64,000 nt of DNA from Nitratireductor thuwali (GCF_036621415.1 NZ_CP030941.1:682001-746000), one strand, 5' to 3'; numbered from the stretch's first letter, positions 17,987 through 26,786 are shown. Numbers and translations: made by a program. The notes: generated by a model from the sequence alone, not told the origin.

Positions 17987-19978
17987 CTACCGACGCTCGG
18001 CCACGGGCGAGACCAGAGGCGTGATCCGGCGAACGGCAACCCGCCGGTTTTCCCGCTCGGGCTCCTGCGTGTCTATTTTCAGGTACTGTTCACCGTAGCC
18101 CTGGGTCACCAGGTTTTCCGGCGGCAGGCCGAAAACGTCTGTGAGCGCCCGCGCGACAGCCTCGGCCCGGCGGTCCGACAGCGCCAGGTTGGCAGTCTCA
18201 GACCCCACGGCGTCAGTGTGACCTTCAATCAGGAAGGTCTCTGCCGGATTCTCATCCAGCAACCGCTCCATGGCCGTCGCCAGCGCCTCGATGTCCCTGA
18301 TCTCGCTTTCCTCGATGCGCGCCGAACCGAACTCGAACTCGATGGTGTCGAGGTCGATGCGCCGCACCATGTCGCGGACCCGGGGCGAGCGCTTCACTTC
18401 TTCGAGCGAATAGAGCCGCTGCACCTGCTCCACCGGAGGCTGGTCAAGGAACTCGTAGTACCGGTCCGGATTTTCAACCCGCTGGGCCTCCAGGACATAT
18501 TCGCTCAAGGGAATCGTGAGCCGGAACGGGCCGAGCTCGATTGCCGGATCCTCATAACGGGCCACCCGGTCGAAGCGGTCCTCCGGCACATACACGAGCA
18601 CATGTTCCCGTCCATCCGGCGTCACCCGCACCCGGCGGAGAACATCGCCGTAGCTGTTGCGGATGGTGATGATCCGCGTTCCGTCCGGACGCTCGATGAC
18701 CTCACGCACGCGACCGTTCCGCAGGTCGTCATAGTAGACCAGGTCGTCGCGACGCACGAGGCGGTCATAATCGGGGCTTTCGATATAGATGTTGTTGTTG
18801 TACTGGATGATCTTGCGGTTATCGTTGTACTCTTCGATCACCTGAGCACCCTCCGGCACGTGCCCCAGGAACGCCTGCCGGCGTACGCGGGTGTCTTCCG
18901 GCGTCTGGCCCAGTTCGATCCGCTCGCCCTCCTCTTCCACCATTTGGCGGATTTCCGTGCGTAGCGTTTCCGGGTCTACCAGATCCGCCTGGGCTTCCCC
19001 GTCGCTTTCAGGCGCGGGCGCTTCCTCTGCGGCCTGTTCTTCCTGCCCGCCCTCGACCGGCGGCTCATGGCCTTCGCCTTCAACCGTGGCGTTCGGCTCG
19101 GCCTGGTCCTTCTGGCTGTCGGGCACTGGAGCCGCATCTTCAGATGGCGCCTCCTGGCCCTCAGCAGCATCGGCCTCGACGCTGGCCTCGGCATCCGCGT
19201 CGGCATCGGCCTCCGCATCCGTCTCGCCGGGCTCTACAGCGGTGCCGCCATCGATGGGTTCGTCTTCGGCGGCCGCATCCGCCGGCGCATCTGCACCCGT
19301 CTCTTCCTCGGCGGCCTGTTCGGCTGCGACACACTCGCCGCCGTCGGGCGCGCGCACCGTGCCGGGCGGGCATTCTTCCACGGCCTCGCCCTCGTCCGGC
19401 GTGGTCTGCTCGGCCTCTCCGGCAGGCTCGATAACGGTTTCCTCCGTGGGTACGGCCTCTTCCGCAGCGGGGCTTTCCATCGGCTCATCGGCTGGCGCTT
19501 CCTCGCCGCCCTCAACCGCAGGCTCTTCCACTGCTTCTGCGGGCGCCTCCATAGTCTCGACCGGCTGGTCTGTCTCCGCACCCGCCGGCGGCGCTGCTTC
19601 CTCCTCGGCAGGAGCAGGATCGGATTCCACAGGCGCGTCGGCAGGGGCTTCCTCACCGCTCTCAGCGGCCGGTGCCTCCTCCGTTTCCGCCGGAGCCTCC
19701 TCCTCCACGGGAGGCGGCTCTTCGGTGGGAGTAGGCTCTGCGGCCGGCTCCTCGGCCTCTTCTTCTACCACTGGCGCGCAGATGCCGTCAGGTTCAGTGG
19801 GCGCCGTGCCTGGCGGGCACTCCTCACCCTCGCCTGCAGGTTCTTCTGCCTGCGCCAGGACGACCACGCTGTCGCGCGTGGCCCAGGGGCTGCCCTCGGT
19901 GCGCTCTTCAGCGGCCACCTGCCCTGCCATCAACAGGCTCAGGGCGGTTCCAGCCATAAACAATTTCGATTTCGTCAT
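17987..19978 (-). CDS. OmpA-family protein with long acidic Pro/Ala/Glu region
   Basis: Envelope protein of 663 residues that should anchor to peptidoglycan by its C-terminal OmpA domain (about 530-655: IEFEFGSARIEESEIRDIEAL, FLIEGHTDAVGSETANLALSDRRA, VTQGYGEQYL). A signal peptide lies at 1-24 (AGTALSLLMAGQVAAEE). Residues about 40-340 are extremely rich in Glu, Ala and Pro, with two islands ECPPGTAPTEPDGICAP and ECPPGTVRAPDGGECVA. Residues 350-520 form a mixed domain of short beta segments. Start at 19978 rather than GTG 19993, since GGAG lies nine bases upstream of the ATG. It faces the DUF11 gene and shares its CPPGT motif. Confidence 0.88.
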   Translation of the reverse strand: MTKSKLFMAGTALSLLMAGQVAAEERTEGSPWATRDSVVVLAQAEEPAGEGEECPPGTAPTEPDGICAPVVEEEAEEPAAEPTPTEEPPPVEEEAPAETEEAPAAESGEEAPADAPVESDPAPAEEEAAPPAGAETDQPVETMEAPAEAVEEPAVEGGEEAPADEPMESPAAEEAVPTEETVIEPAGEAEQTTPDEGEAVEECPPGTVRAPDGGECVAAEQAAEEETGADAPADAAAEDEPIDGGTAVEPGETDAEADADADAEASVEADAAEGQEAPSEDAAPVPDSQKDQAEPNATVEGEGHEPPVEGGQEEQAAEEAPAPESDGEAQADLVDPETLRTEIRQMVEEEGERIELGQTPEDTRVRRQAFLGHVPEGAQVIEEYNDNRKIIQYNNNIYIESPDYDRLVRRDDLVYYDDLRNGRVREVIERPDGTRIITIRNSYGDVLRRVRVTPDGREHVLVYVPEDRFDRVARYEDPAIELGPFRLTIPLSEYVLEAQRVENPDRYYEFLDQPPVEQVQRLYSLEEVKRSPRVRDMVRRIDLDTIEFEFGSARIEESEIRDIEALATAMERLLDENPAETFLIEGHTDAVGSETANLALSDRRAEAVARALTDVFGLPPENLVTQGYGEQYLKIDTQEPERENRRVAVRRITPLVSPVAERR

Positions 19979-20104
19979 CGTCCGTCGCTCCACGGTGGGA
20001 TGTCCCTACGGCGTCGATAAGCGGCAGCGAAGCCGTTGGTTCCCTTGCACCCGTCGTGCCACCCGCCGGCACAGCCCCTTGACGCCCGGCCCTGACCGCG
20101 CGAC

Positions 20105-20557
20105 ATGCCTGCCATGGAGCCGTTCTGGAAGACCAAGAGCCTTGAAGAGATGACGCCGCGCGAGTGGGAATCACTCTGCGATGGCTGCGGCAAATGCTGC
20201 CTGGCCAAGCTCGAGGACGAGGATACCGGACAAATCCACTGGACGAGCGTTGCCTGCCGCCTGTTCGACATCGGCACATGCCGTTGTTCCGATTACGAAA
20301 ACCGCTTCGCCACTGTATCCGACTGCGTGCGCCTGACCCCGCAGAACGTGCGCACGATCACCTGGCTGCCCGCCACCTGCGCCTATCGGCTGCTAGCCAA
20401 TGGGGAGGAACTCTACTGGTGGCACCCGTTGGTGTCCGGCAGCGGGGAAACCGTCCATGAAGCAGGCATTTCGATGAAGGGGCGCGTCAAGACCAGCGAA
20501 AGCAATCTGGCCGAGCCGGAAGATTATCTGCAATACATGCTCGAAGAAGAACCATAG
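20105..20557 (+). CDS. YcgN-family cysteine-cluster protein (UPF0260)
   Basis: 150-residue cytoplasmic protein of the YcgN/YkgJ group, recognised from the N-terminal [20 protein letters not shown], then [38 protein letters not shown] and WWHPLVSG, all in the same order as Escherichia coli YcgN. The clustered cysteines (CxxCxxCC and CxC) suggest metal or Fe-S binding; the biological role is not established. No clear ribosome-binding site; a start at 20114 (MEPFWKT) is equally possible. Confidence 0.88.
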   Translation: MPAMEPFWKTKSLEEMTPREWESLCDGCGKCCLAKLEDEDTGQIHWTSVACRLFDIGTCRCSDYENRFATVSDCVRLTPQNVRTITWLPATCAYRLLANGEELYWWHPLVSGSGETVHEAGISMKGRVKTSESNLAEPEDYLQYMLEEEP

Positions 20558-20580
20558 CCCGACCAAGGACCGAGACGGCA

Positions 20581-20994
20581 ATGAGCGAAACCGAAACCCG
20601 CGACCTCGTCGAAAACTACCTTGCCGCCTTCAATGCCGGCGATCACGAAGGCATGCTCGCGCTCCTTGCAGACGACGTGGTTCACGATGTCAGCCAAGGC
20701 GGCCGCGAAATCGGCAAGGAAAAATTCCGCTGGTTTCTCGGCCTTATGTCGCGCCACTACCGCGAAACCCTTTCCGACATCGCCATCATGACGGCGCCGG
20801 GCGGCGTTCGGGCGGCTGCCGAATTCACCATGCGAGGAACCTATCTGACCACGGTGGAGGGCCTTCCGGAGGCATCCGGCCAAAGCTATGCGCTGCCCGG
20901 GGGAATTTTCTTCGAGGTCGACGACGGCCTGATCTCCCGCGTTACCGCCTACTACAATCTGGACGAGTGGAAAAGGCAGATTGCCAAGGGCTGA
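20581..20994 (+). CDS. SnoaL/NTF2-like protein
   Basis: 137-residue protein of the SnoaL/nuclear-transport-factor-2 fold: VENYLAAFNAGDHEGMLALL at the N terminus, DDVVHDVSQGGREIGKEKF, and a C-terminal DDGLISRVTAYYNLDEWKRQI strand-helix pair. Such proteins are small-molecule isomerases, hydrolases or unassigned. Starts 23 bases after the ycgN-like gene with AAGGA upstream, so probably cotranscribed. Substrate unknown. Confidence 0.8.
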   Translation: MSETETRDLVENYLAAFNAGDHEGMLALLADDVVHDVSQGGREIGKEKFRWFLGLMSRHYRETLSDIAIMTAPGGVRAAAEFTMRGTYLTTVEGLPEASGQSYALPGGIFFEVDDGLISRVTAYYNLDEWKRQIAKG

Positions 20995-21121
20995 AGCGGC
21001 AACCCTCTACATCCGCCATGCCTGCGGTCACGTGAACGGCCGGTGAATGCCCGGTTCGCGCGGCGTTCAGGCCCGCTCGGCCAGTGTCTCCTCAAGATTC
21101 ACACCTACGAGGAGAACAGAC

Positions 21122-21481
21122 ATGTTCCGCAAGATCCAGATCGCCACCCTTTCCGCCATCCTCAGTCTCGGCGCCTTCGCCGCCGCCCCCACCGCCGCCA
21201 AGGCGGACGGCATCTATTTCAGCTTCGGACAGGGCAGCGGGCACGCCGGCATTCATCTGGGCGAGCGCCATCGCGACTTCCGCCCGCGCCGTCAGCACTA
21301 CCGCCAAGCCTCCTGCTCGCCGCGCCGCGCCTTGCACAAGGCGGAACGAATGGGCCTCAGACATGCCCGAATTACCCGCGTCAACCACCGCGCCATTCGT
21401 GTGACCGGGCGCCAGCATCGCGACCGCGTGAGCATCGTCTTCGCCCGCTCGCCGCACTGCCCGGTGATCCGCTGGCGCTAG
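21122..21481 (+). CDS. Small secreted basic protein of unknown function
   Basis: 119 residues. Start at 21122 has GAGGAGA upstream and gives a clean signal peptide (IQIATLSAILSLGAFAAAPTAAKA, cleavage near residue 28). The mature part is very rich in Arg and His (GERHRDFRPRRQHYRQA) with two cysteines, in ASCSPRRALHKAERMGLRHA and PHCPVIRWR, that could form one disulfide. I recall the CxPxxALxKAxxxGL pattern from uncharacterised rhizobial secreted proteins, with no known role. Confidence 0.75.
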   Translation: MFRKIQIATLSAILSLGAFAAAPTAAKADGIYFSFGQGSGHAGIHLGERHRDFRPRRQHYRQASCSPRRALHKAERMGLRHARITRVNHRAIRVTGRQHRDRVSIVFARSPHCPVIRWR

Positions 21482-21543
21482 CTGTGGGCTTTCAGGAGGT
21501 TGTCCATTCGGACGCACGAAGGACGCTAACTTTCTGAATCTAC

Positions 21544-21587
21544 GCATCGTGCTTTCCGAAAATCGATTCCGATTTTCGGGCCGATGC
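21544..21587. repeat. Rhizobial-type intergenic palindrome
   Basis: Nested inverted repeat: CCGAAAATCG (21556-21565) / CGATTTTCGG (21570-21579) with a 4-base loop, flanked by GCATCG (21544-21549) and CGATGC (21582-21587). The sequence TTTTCGGAAAGCACGATGC (read on the minus strand) is one I recall as common between genes in rhizobial genomes. Function unknown; may act as an RNA hairpin between convergent genes. Confidence 0.6.
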
Positions 21588-21608
21588 TGTAGGCTTCCCA
21601 GCCCCGCG

Positions 21609-21637
21609 AAAAAGGCCGCCGGGTCGCTCCGGCGGCC
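21609..21637 (-). terminator. Terminator of the SIMPL-domain gene
   Basis: Perfect 9-bp stem GGCCGCCGG (21614-21622) / CCGGCGGCC (21629-21637) with a 6-base loop. On the minus strand it is followed by TTTTT (AAAAA at 21609-21613). It lies just past the stop of the minus-strand SIMPL gene. Confidence 0.88.
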
Positions 21638-21660
21638 TTCTGGTTCGAGAGCGGGAGATG

Positions 21661-22383
21661 CTACTGCTCGATGCTGAAGGTCACGTTCACTTCGATCGTG
21701 TAGCTGTTTTCACCGGCTTCGATCGGTACCGCCGCATCGGCCGCCATCTCCGCGCGCATCATCTTTCCAGCCATGGGCATCGGTGGCGGGGTCGCGGCGC
21801 TTTCGGAAAGCTCGATCAGCTTGCCCAGGTTCACACCGGCAGCGTCGGCCAATGTCCTGGCCTTCGTCATTGCGTCCTCTACAGCGCGCTTGCGCGCCTC
21901 GGTCAAGGCTTCGGTCGGGTCGTCGTTGGTGAAGGCGATATGCCCGCCCTGATTGACGCCCAGCGAGACAGAGCGGTCGAGTATCGCGCCCACCTTGTCC
22001 ATGTCGCGGATACGGACGGTCAGCTGGTTTGAGACCTGATACCCGACGATGCGCGGCTCCCGTTCTTCATTGCGCTCGTTGGGGTAGACGTACTGAGGCT
22101 GGATGGAAAGGCCGCTGGTCTGCAGGTCCCGCGCCTCGATCCCTTCTTCCTTGAGGGCGGCGATAACGGCCGCCATGGCGGAACTGTTATCGTCCATCGC
22201 CGCGCGCGCGGTCTCGGCCTCTCGCGTGACGGCCAGCGTGACGATGGCCATGTCAGGGCTCAACCGCGCCTCGCCCTCACCGGTCACCGTAATCTTCGGC
22301 TGCAAGATCTGCTCCTGTGCGAAAGCCTGTGGCACGACAGCCATGGAGGCGGCCAGCGCTATCGGCAGAAAGGAACGCGTCAT
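21661..22383 (-). CDS. Periplasmic SIMPL-domain (DUF541) protein
   Basis: 240-residue exported protein. Start at 22383 (MTRSFLPIAL) follows AGGAG and gives a signal peptide ending AVVPQAFAQEQ. The mature part has the SIMPL/DUF541 pattern: ITVTGEGEARLSPDMAIVTL, LQTSGLSIQPQYVY, GYQVSNQLTVRIRD, and a C-terminal AENSYTIEVNVTFSIEQ-like strand (residues GENSYTIEVNVTF). Members are often called oxidative-stress defence or outer-membrane proteins but their activity is not known. Single gene with its own terminator. Confidence 0.88.
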   Translation of the reverse strand: MTRSFLPIALAASMAVVPQAFAQEQILQPKITVTGEGEARLSPDMAIVTLAVTREAETARAAMDDNSSAMAAVIAALKEEGIEARDLQTSGLSIQPQYVYPNERNEEREPRIVGYQVSNQLTVRIRDMDKVGAILDRSVSLGVNQGGHIAFTNDDPTEALTEARKRAVEDAMTKARTLADAAGVNLGKLIELSESAATPPPMPMAGKMMRAEMAADAAVPIEAGENSYTIEVNVTFSIEQ

Positions 22384-22492
22384 GGAAATCTCCTGTTTGT
22401 TCGAGCAAATCATGGATAGAGCGCGATTATGAATGGATTGCGGCGCATCACGCTTGTGCATGCGCAAAAAAATCACTAACTCATGCCGCACC

Positions 22493-22569
22493 GGGCCTGT
22501 AGCTCAATTGGTTAGAGCCGGCGGCTCATAACCGCTTGGTTGGGGGTTCGAGTCCCTCCGGGCCCACCA
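22493..22569 (+). tRNA. tRNA with CAU anticodon, probably tRNA-Ile2
   Basis: 77-base tRNA including an encoded CCA. Acceptor stem GGGCCTG/CGGGCCC, D-arm GCTC...GAGC, anticodon stem-loop GGCGG-CTCATAA-CCGCT with anticodon CAU, T-loop TTCGAGT. The anticodon arm (GGCGGCTCATAACCGCTTGGT) is close to the Escherichia coli ileX arm as I recall it, and unlike elongator tRNA-Met. It is therefore more likely tRNA-Ile2, whose C34 is converted to lysidine by TilS to read AUA. Automated callers would label it tRNA-Met. Confidence 0.93.
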
Positions 22570-22940
22570 GAAATCTTTTTTCAATGGGTTAACTGGTGGT
22601 TGGCCATATGTGAGCTTGGTATCGCTTCCCGTGCCGATCCGGTCCCACGCGGTTTGGTCGCTTTCGACCGTTGGCGCACGGGCAACAGATCCAGCACCGT
22701 CCCGGTGTCGCTAGGGACCCGCCAGGCAACGTATGCATAACGTTCCAGGCCGCCCTTCACGCGCTCCTGCCATCTCTGCCCAGCGAGCACGGGAAAGGCT
22801 TTCCTGAGCGTGAATTCAGCCATGAAAACGAGTGCTTTGCGGTATTCTTTTCGCCGAATGCTCCGCTGCCGCTCTGCGATGCCTTTTCCATTGCATTTTT
22901 TCTGTATACGTTGAGCACATACCAAGCAGTCGGAGATGAC
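22570..22940. other. Intergenic region upstream of the sugar-acid operon
   Basis: 371 bases between the tRNA and the dehydratase gene. No credible gene is seen; reading frames here are short or begin inside the tRNA. It contains a near-palindromic AACGTATGCATAACGTT at about 22729-22745 and the GTATAC motif at 22904. Confidence 0.5.
22902..22916 (+). promoter_or_regulatory. Candidate GntR operator upstream of the dehydratase gene
   Basis: CTGTATACGTTGAGC, with palindromic GTATAC at 22904-22909, 25 bases before the dehydratase start. The 13 bases GTATACGTTGAGC recur exactly at 27586, before the SDR gene of the same cluster. GTATAC cores are typical for GntR/FadR-type operators, and a GntR gene lies within the cluster. 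Assignment is inferred. Confidence 0.55.
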
Positions 22941-24758
22941 ATGAGCAAGGAAAAAGCCAAGCCCGTTCTGCGTTCGCAGGCCTGGTTCGACAATGAGGGC
23001 AACCCGGACATGACCGCGCTCTATTTGGAGCGCTACCTGAATTTTGGTCTGTCCCAGCAGGAGCTGCAATCGGGGAAGCCCATCATCGGCATCGCCCAGA
23101 CCGGCTCCGACCTGTCGCCTTGCAACCGGCATCACATCGAACTGGCCAAGCGCGTGCGCGAGGGCATCCGCGAGGCCGGCGGCATCGCCATCGAGTTCCC
23201 CGTGCACCCGATCCAGGAGACCGGCAAGCGGCCCACCGCCGCGCTCGACCGCAACCTGGCCTATCTCAGCCTTGTCGAGGTGCTCTACGGCTATCCGCTC
23301 GACGGCGTGGTGCTCACCATCGGCTGCGACAAGACCACCCCGGCCCTGCTCATGGCCGCGGCCACCGTCAACATTCCAGCCATCGCCTTGTCGGTCGGGC
23401 CCATGCTCAATGGCTGGTTCCGCGGCGAGCGCACCGGTTCCGGCACCATTGTCTGGAAGGCGCGCGAACTGATGGCCGCCGGCGAGATCGACTATGCAGG
23501 CTTCGTCAAGCTGGTCGCCTCGTCCGCCCCCTCCACCGGCTACTGCAACACGATGGGCACGGCGACCACGATGAATTCGCTGGCCGAGGTGCTCGGCATG
23601 CAGCTTCCCAGTTCCGCCGCCATCCCCGCGCCCTATCGCGACCGCCAGGAAATGGCTTATCTCACCGGCCTGCGTATCGTCGACATGGTGCATGAGGATC
23701 TCAAGCCCACCGACATCATGACGCGCGATGCCTTCATCAATGCCATTCGCGTCAATTCCGCCATCGGCGGCTCGACCAACGCGCCGATCCATCTCAATGG
23801 CCTTGCCCGCCATCTCGGCGTCGATCTCAGTCTCGACGATTGGCAGGCCTATGGGGAAGAGGTGCCGCTGCTGGTCAATCTACAGCCGGCGGGCGAATAT
23901 CTGGGCGAGGACTACTACCATGCAGGCGGCGTTCCGGCCGTCGTGAACCAACTCATGGGACAGGGCCTCATCAACGAGGACGCGCTGACCGTCAACGGCC
24001 GCTCCATCGGCGACAATTGCCGCGGCGCACTGATCGAGGACGACCGGGTCATCCGCCCCTATGACAAGCCACTGAAGAACAATGCCGGCTTCCGCGTTCT
24101 CAAGGGCAATTTGTTCGACGCGGCCATCATGAAGCTCTCCGTCATCGACGAAGAATTCCGCCAACGCTACCTGTCCAATCCCAGCGATCCCATGGCCTTC
24201 GAGGGGCGGGCGATCGTTTTTGACGGACCGGAAGATTACCATGCGCGCATCGACGATCCCGCGCTCGACATCGATGAGAACTGCGTCCTCTTCATGCGCG
24301 GCGTCGGTCCCATAGGATATCCCGGCGCGGCGGAAGTGGTGAACATGCGGGCACCGGATTATCTGCTAAAGCGCGGCATCCATTCGCTGGCCTGCATCGG
24401 CGACGGCCGCCAGTCGGGCACCTCCGGCTCGCCTTCCATCCTCAACGCCTCGCCCGAGGCTGCCGCTGGCGGCGGACTCGCATTGCTGGAAACAGGCGAC
24501 CGGGTTCGCATAGATCTGAAGAACGGCCGCGCCGACGTTCTGCTTCCCGACGAGGAACTGGATAGGCGGCGCAAGGAGCTTGAGGCCAAGGGCGGATACG
24601 CCTACCCGCCGCACCAGACGCCATGGCAGGAGATCCAGCGCGGCATCGTCGCCCAGCTTGACGCGGGCATGGTGCTGGAGCCGGCGGTCAAGTACCGCAA
24701 GCTTGCCCAGGGCGGGGAGAACGGCGATATGCCGGCCGTCCCGCGCGATAACCACTGA
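22941..24758 (+). CDS. IlvD/Edd-family sugar-acid dehydratase
   Basis: Fe-S dehydratase converting an aldonic acid to its 2-keto-3-deoxy form. Start at 22941 ([10 protein letters not shown]) with GGAGA upstream gives 605 residues, the usual length for the pentonate/hexonate dehydratase branch. Cysteines Cys61 (LSPCNRHH), Cys129 (TIGCDKTTP) and Cys202 ([16 protein letters not shown]) have the spacing I recall for [2Fe-2S] ligands in L-arabinonate and D-xylonate dehydratases, and [15 protein letters not shown] is the C-terminal catalytic-Ser region. First gene of the catabolic cluster. Substrate cannot be fixed; arabinonate, xylonate, fuconate or rhamnonate are candidates. Not the valine-pathway ilvD. 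Confidence 0.9.
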   Translation: MSKEKAKPVLRSQAWFDNEGNPDMTALYLERYLNFGLSQQELQSGKPIIGIAQTGSDLSPCNRHHIELAKRVREGIREAGGIAIEFPVHPIQETGKRPTAALDRNLAYLSLVEVLYGYPLDGVVLTIGCDKTTPALLMAAATVNIPAIALSVGPMLNGWFRGERTGSGTIVWKARELMAAGEIDYAGFVKLVASSAPSTGYCNTMGTATTMNSLAEVLGMQLPSSAAIPAPYRDRQEMAYLTGLRIVDMVHEDLKPTDIMTRDAFINAIRVNSAIGGSTNAPIHLNGLARHLGVDLSLDDWQAYGEEVPLLVNLQPAGEYLGEDYYHAGGVPAVVNQLMGQGLINEDALTVNGRSIGDNCRGALIEDDRVIRPYDKPLKNNAGFRVLKGNLFDAAIMKLSVIDEEFRQRYLSNPSDPMAFEGRAIVFDGPEDYHARIDDPALDIDENCVLFMRGVGPIGYPGAAEVVNMRAPDYLLKRGIHSLACIGDGRQSGTSGSPSILNASPEAAAGGGLALLETGDRVRIDLKNGRADVLLPDEELDRRRKELEAKGGYAYPPHQTPWQEIQRGIVAQLDAGMVLEPAVKYRKLAQGGENGDMPAVPRDNH

Positions 24759-24786
24759 CCAACCGCCACGAGGAGGACGGGCTGCA

Positions 24787-25773
24787 ATGCGCATCCTGAT
24801 CATCGGAGCCGCCGGCATGGTCGGCCGCAAGCTGGCCGAAAAGCTCATCACCGAAGGCAGCCTCGGTGGCCGCAAAATCGATACGATTCATGCCTTCGAT
24901 GTGATCGAGCCGTCCTATGGTGCGTCGGACGGCCCGCAAGTGGTGTCGCAGGCCGGCAACGTCGCCGACCCCGTGGTGGTCACGGAATTGATAAAACACA
25001 AGCCCGACGTCATCTTCCACCTTGCAGCCATTGTCTCAGGCGAAGCCGAGGCCGAATTCGACAAGGGCTACGCCATCAATATGGACGGTACGCGTCATCT
25101 TTTGGAAGCGGTCCGTCATGAAGGCGAAGGCTATTGCCCACGGCTGGTCTTCACCTCGTCCATTGCCGTCTTCGGTGCGCCCTTCCCCGATCGGATCGGC
25201 GACGAATTTCTCAATGCCCCGCTCACCAGCTATGGCGTGCAAAAGGCCATCGGCGAGCTGCTTTTGGCGGATTGCACGCGCAAAGGCTTTGTCGACGGCG
25301 TTGGCATTCGTCTGCCCACGATCGTGGTGCGGCCCGGCCGGCCCAACAAGGCGGCCTCAAGCTTCTTCTCCGGCATCATCCGCGAGCCGCTGGCCGGCCA
25401 GGAAGCGATACTCCCAGTATCGGAGGAGGTGCGGCACTGGGTGGCCAGCCCGGCCGCGGCCGTGGGATTCCTGATCCATGCCGCCACCATGGATTCGGCG
25501 ATGCTCGGCGCGCGGCGCTCGCTGACCATGCCCGGCCTGTCGATCACCGTCGGCGAAATGATCGAGGCGCTGAAGCGGGTGGCCGGCGAGGATGTCGCCG
25601 CCCTGATCCGGCGCGAGCCGGACGAGACGATCACCAGGATCGTCGACGGCTGGCCGCGCAATTTCGATGCGAGGCGGGCCGAGCAGGCGGGCTTCACCGC
25701 CGACGCGGATTTTGATTCCATCATACGCGCCCACATTGCCGACGAAGAGGTTCGCAGAGCAGCGCTCGGCTGA
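24787..25773 (+). CDS. denD: NAD-dependent epimerase/dehydrogenase, DenD-like (D-erythronate dehydrogenase type)
   Basis: Extended-SDR enzyme of 328 residues. Start at 24787 follows GAGGAGGA. Rossmann motif GAAGMVGRKLAE at residues 7-18, catalytic Ser in VFTSSIAVFG and Tyr-x3-Lys in SYGVQKAIGE. Overall layout matches D-erythronate dehydrogenase DenD, which oxidises the C2 hydroxyl of D-erythronate. Here no erythronate kinase or isomerase is nearby, so the true substrate may be another sugar acid. 28 bases after the dehydratase, same operon. Confidence 0.8.
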   Translation: MRILIIGAAGMVGRKLAEKLITEGSLGGRKIDTIHAFDVIEPSYGASDGPQVVSQAGNVADPVVVTELIKHKPDVIFHLAAIVSGEAEAEFDKGYAINMDGTRHLLEAVRHEGEGYCPRLVFTSSIAVFGAPFPDRIGDEFLNAPLTSYGVQKAIGELLLADCTRKGFVDGVGIRLPTIVVRPGRPNKAASSFFSGIIREPLAGQEAILPVSEEVRHWVASPAAAVGFLIHAATMDSAMLGARRSLTMPGLSITVGEMIEALKRVAGEDVAALIRREPDETITRIVDGWPRNFDARRAEQAGFTADADFDSIIRAHIADEEVRRAALG

Positions 25774-25847
25774 AACACCGGGGCCACGTTCAAACGGGAA
25801 GACGGGTCAGGATGTCGACGTAAACCCGATCTGGAGGAGAAGACGCA

Positions 25848-26744
25848 ATGGCTGAACGGCAACGCGTGGGCTTTATTGGCGTAGGTCTTATGGGCCACGG
25901 CATGGCCAAGAACATTCTGGAGGCCGGGCACAAGCTCACCGTCCTCGGCCATCGTAACCGGAAGCCGGTCGACGATCTCGTCAAGCGCGGCGCCACGGAG
26001 GCATCGGACGTCGGTGAAATGGCACTTGCTTCCGACGTCATCTTCCTCTGCCTGCCCGGCAGCCCGCAAGTCGAGGCGAGCGTTGCGGACATCATCGCCG
26101 CCAAGGGCGACGTCAGGTTCATCATCGATACGAGCACCAGCAATCCGGTCTCCACCCGCATGCTTGCAGAGCGTTGCGCGAAGGCCGGCATCACCATGGT
26201 CGACGCACCCTTGTCGCGCACCCCCAAGGAAGCCTGGGAGGGCACGCTGGATGTCATGGCCGGCGCGAGCGAAGAGGTGCTCGCCGAGGTCAGGCCGTTG
26301 CTCGAGGCTTTTGCAGGCAAGATCGTCCGGGTCGGGGAATGCGGGGCCGGCCACACGATGAAGCTGCTCAACAATTTCGTGTCCATGGGCTATGGGGCGA
26401 TCTATGCGGAGGCGCTGGCAATCGGCGCAAAGAACGGCATCGACGCCGCCACGTTCGAAAGCGTCATCTCCGGAGGGCGCATGGACTGCGGCTTCTTCCA
26501 GACGTTCTTCAAATATGTCGTCGGCGGGGACCGAGACGCCCACAAATTCGCGCTGCGCAACGCCCACAAGGATATGCGCTACGTCGTGTCGCTGGCCAAT
26601 GAAAGCGGTATCGCCTCCCATGTCTCGTCCAGCATCAAGAACGGATACGCGACGGCAGAAGCGATCGGCCGCGGCGACGACTACGTGCCGATGATCGCGG
26701 ACGTCATCGCCGAGCTCAATGGTATAAGGCCGTCGAAGGCCTGA
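25848..26744 (+). CDS. Beta-hydroxyacid dehydrogenase family NAD(P)-dependent oxidoreductase
   Basis: 298-residue member of the 3-hydroxyisobutyrate/tartronate-semialdehyde/L-threonate dehydrogenase family. N-terminal nucleotide-binding motif GFIGVGLMGHGMAKNIL, catalytic Lys in GAGHTMKLLNNFVSMG, and an all-helical C-terminal domain. The substrate-binding segment normally read DAPVSGG is DAPLSRTPKEAWEGTL here, so its specificity probably differs from the second family member at 29272. Start at 25848 with GGAGGAG upstream. Lies between denD-like and gntR-like genes. Confidence 0.85.
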   Translation: MAERQRVGFIGVGLMGHGMAKNILEAGHKLTVLGHRNRKPVDDLVKRGATEASDVGEMALASDVIFLCLPGSPQVEASVADIIAAKGDVRFIIDTSTSNPVSTRMLAERCAKAGITMVDAPLSRTPKEAWEGTLDVMAGASEEVLAEVRPLLEAFAGKIVRVGECGAGHTMKLLNNFVSMGYGAIYAEALAIGAKNGIDAATFESVISGGRMDCGFFQTFFKYVVGGDRDAHKFALRNAHKDMRYVVSLANESGIASHVSSSIKNGYATAEAIGRGDDYVPMIADVIAELNGIRPSKA

Positions 26745-26786
26745 TACAGTTTGAGCGATTCCGGCGCACACAAACCAGGTGGAACA

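Noticed and set aside
22729..22745. Near-palindrome AACGTATGCATAACGTT as GntR operator
   Set aside because: Imperfect, 200 bases from the gene start, and not repeated elsewhere in the cluster; the GTATACGTTGAGC pair is the better candidate.
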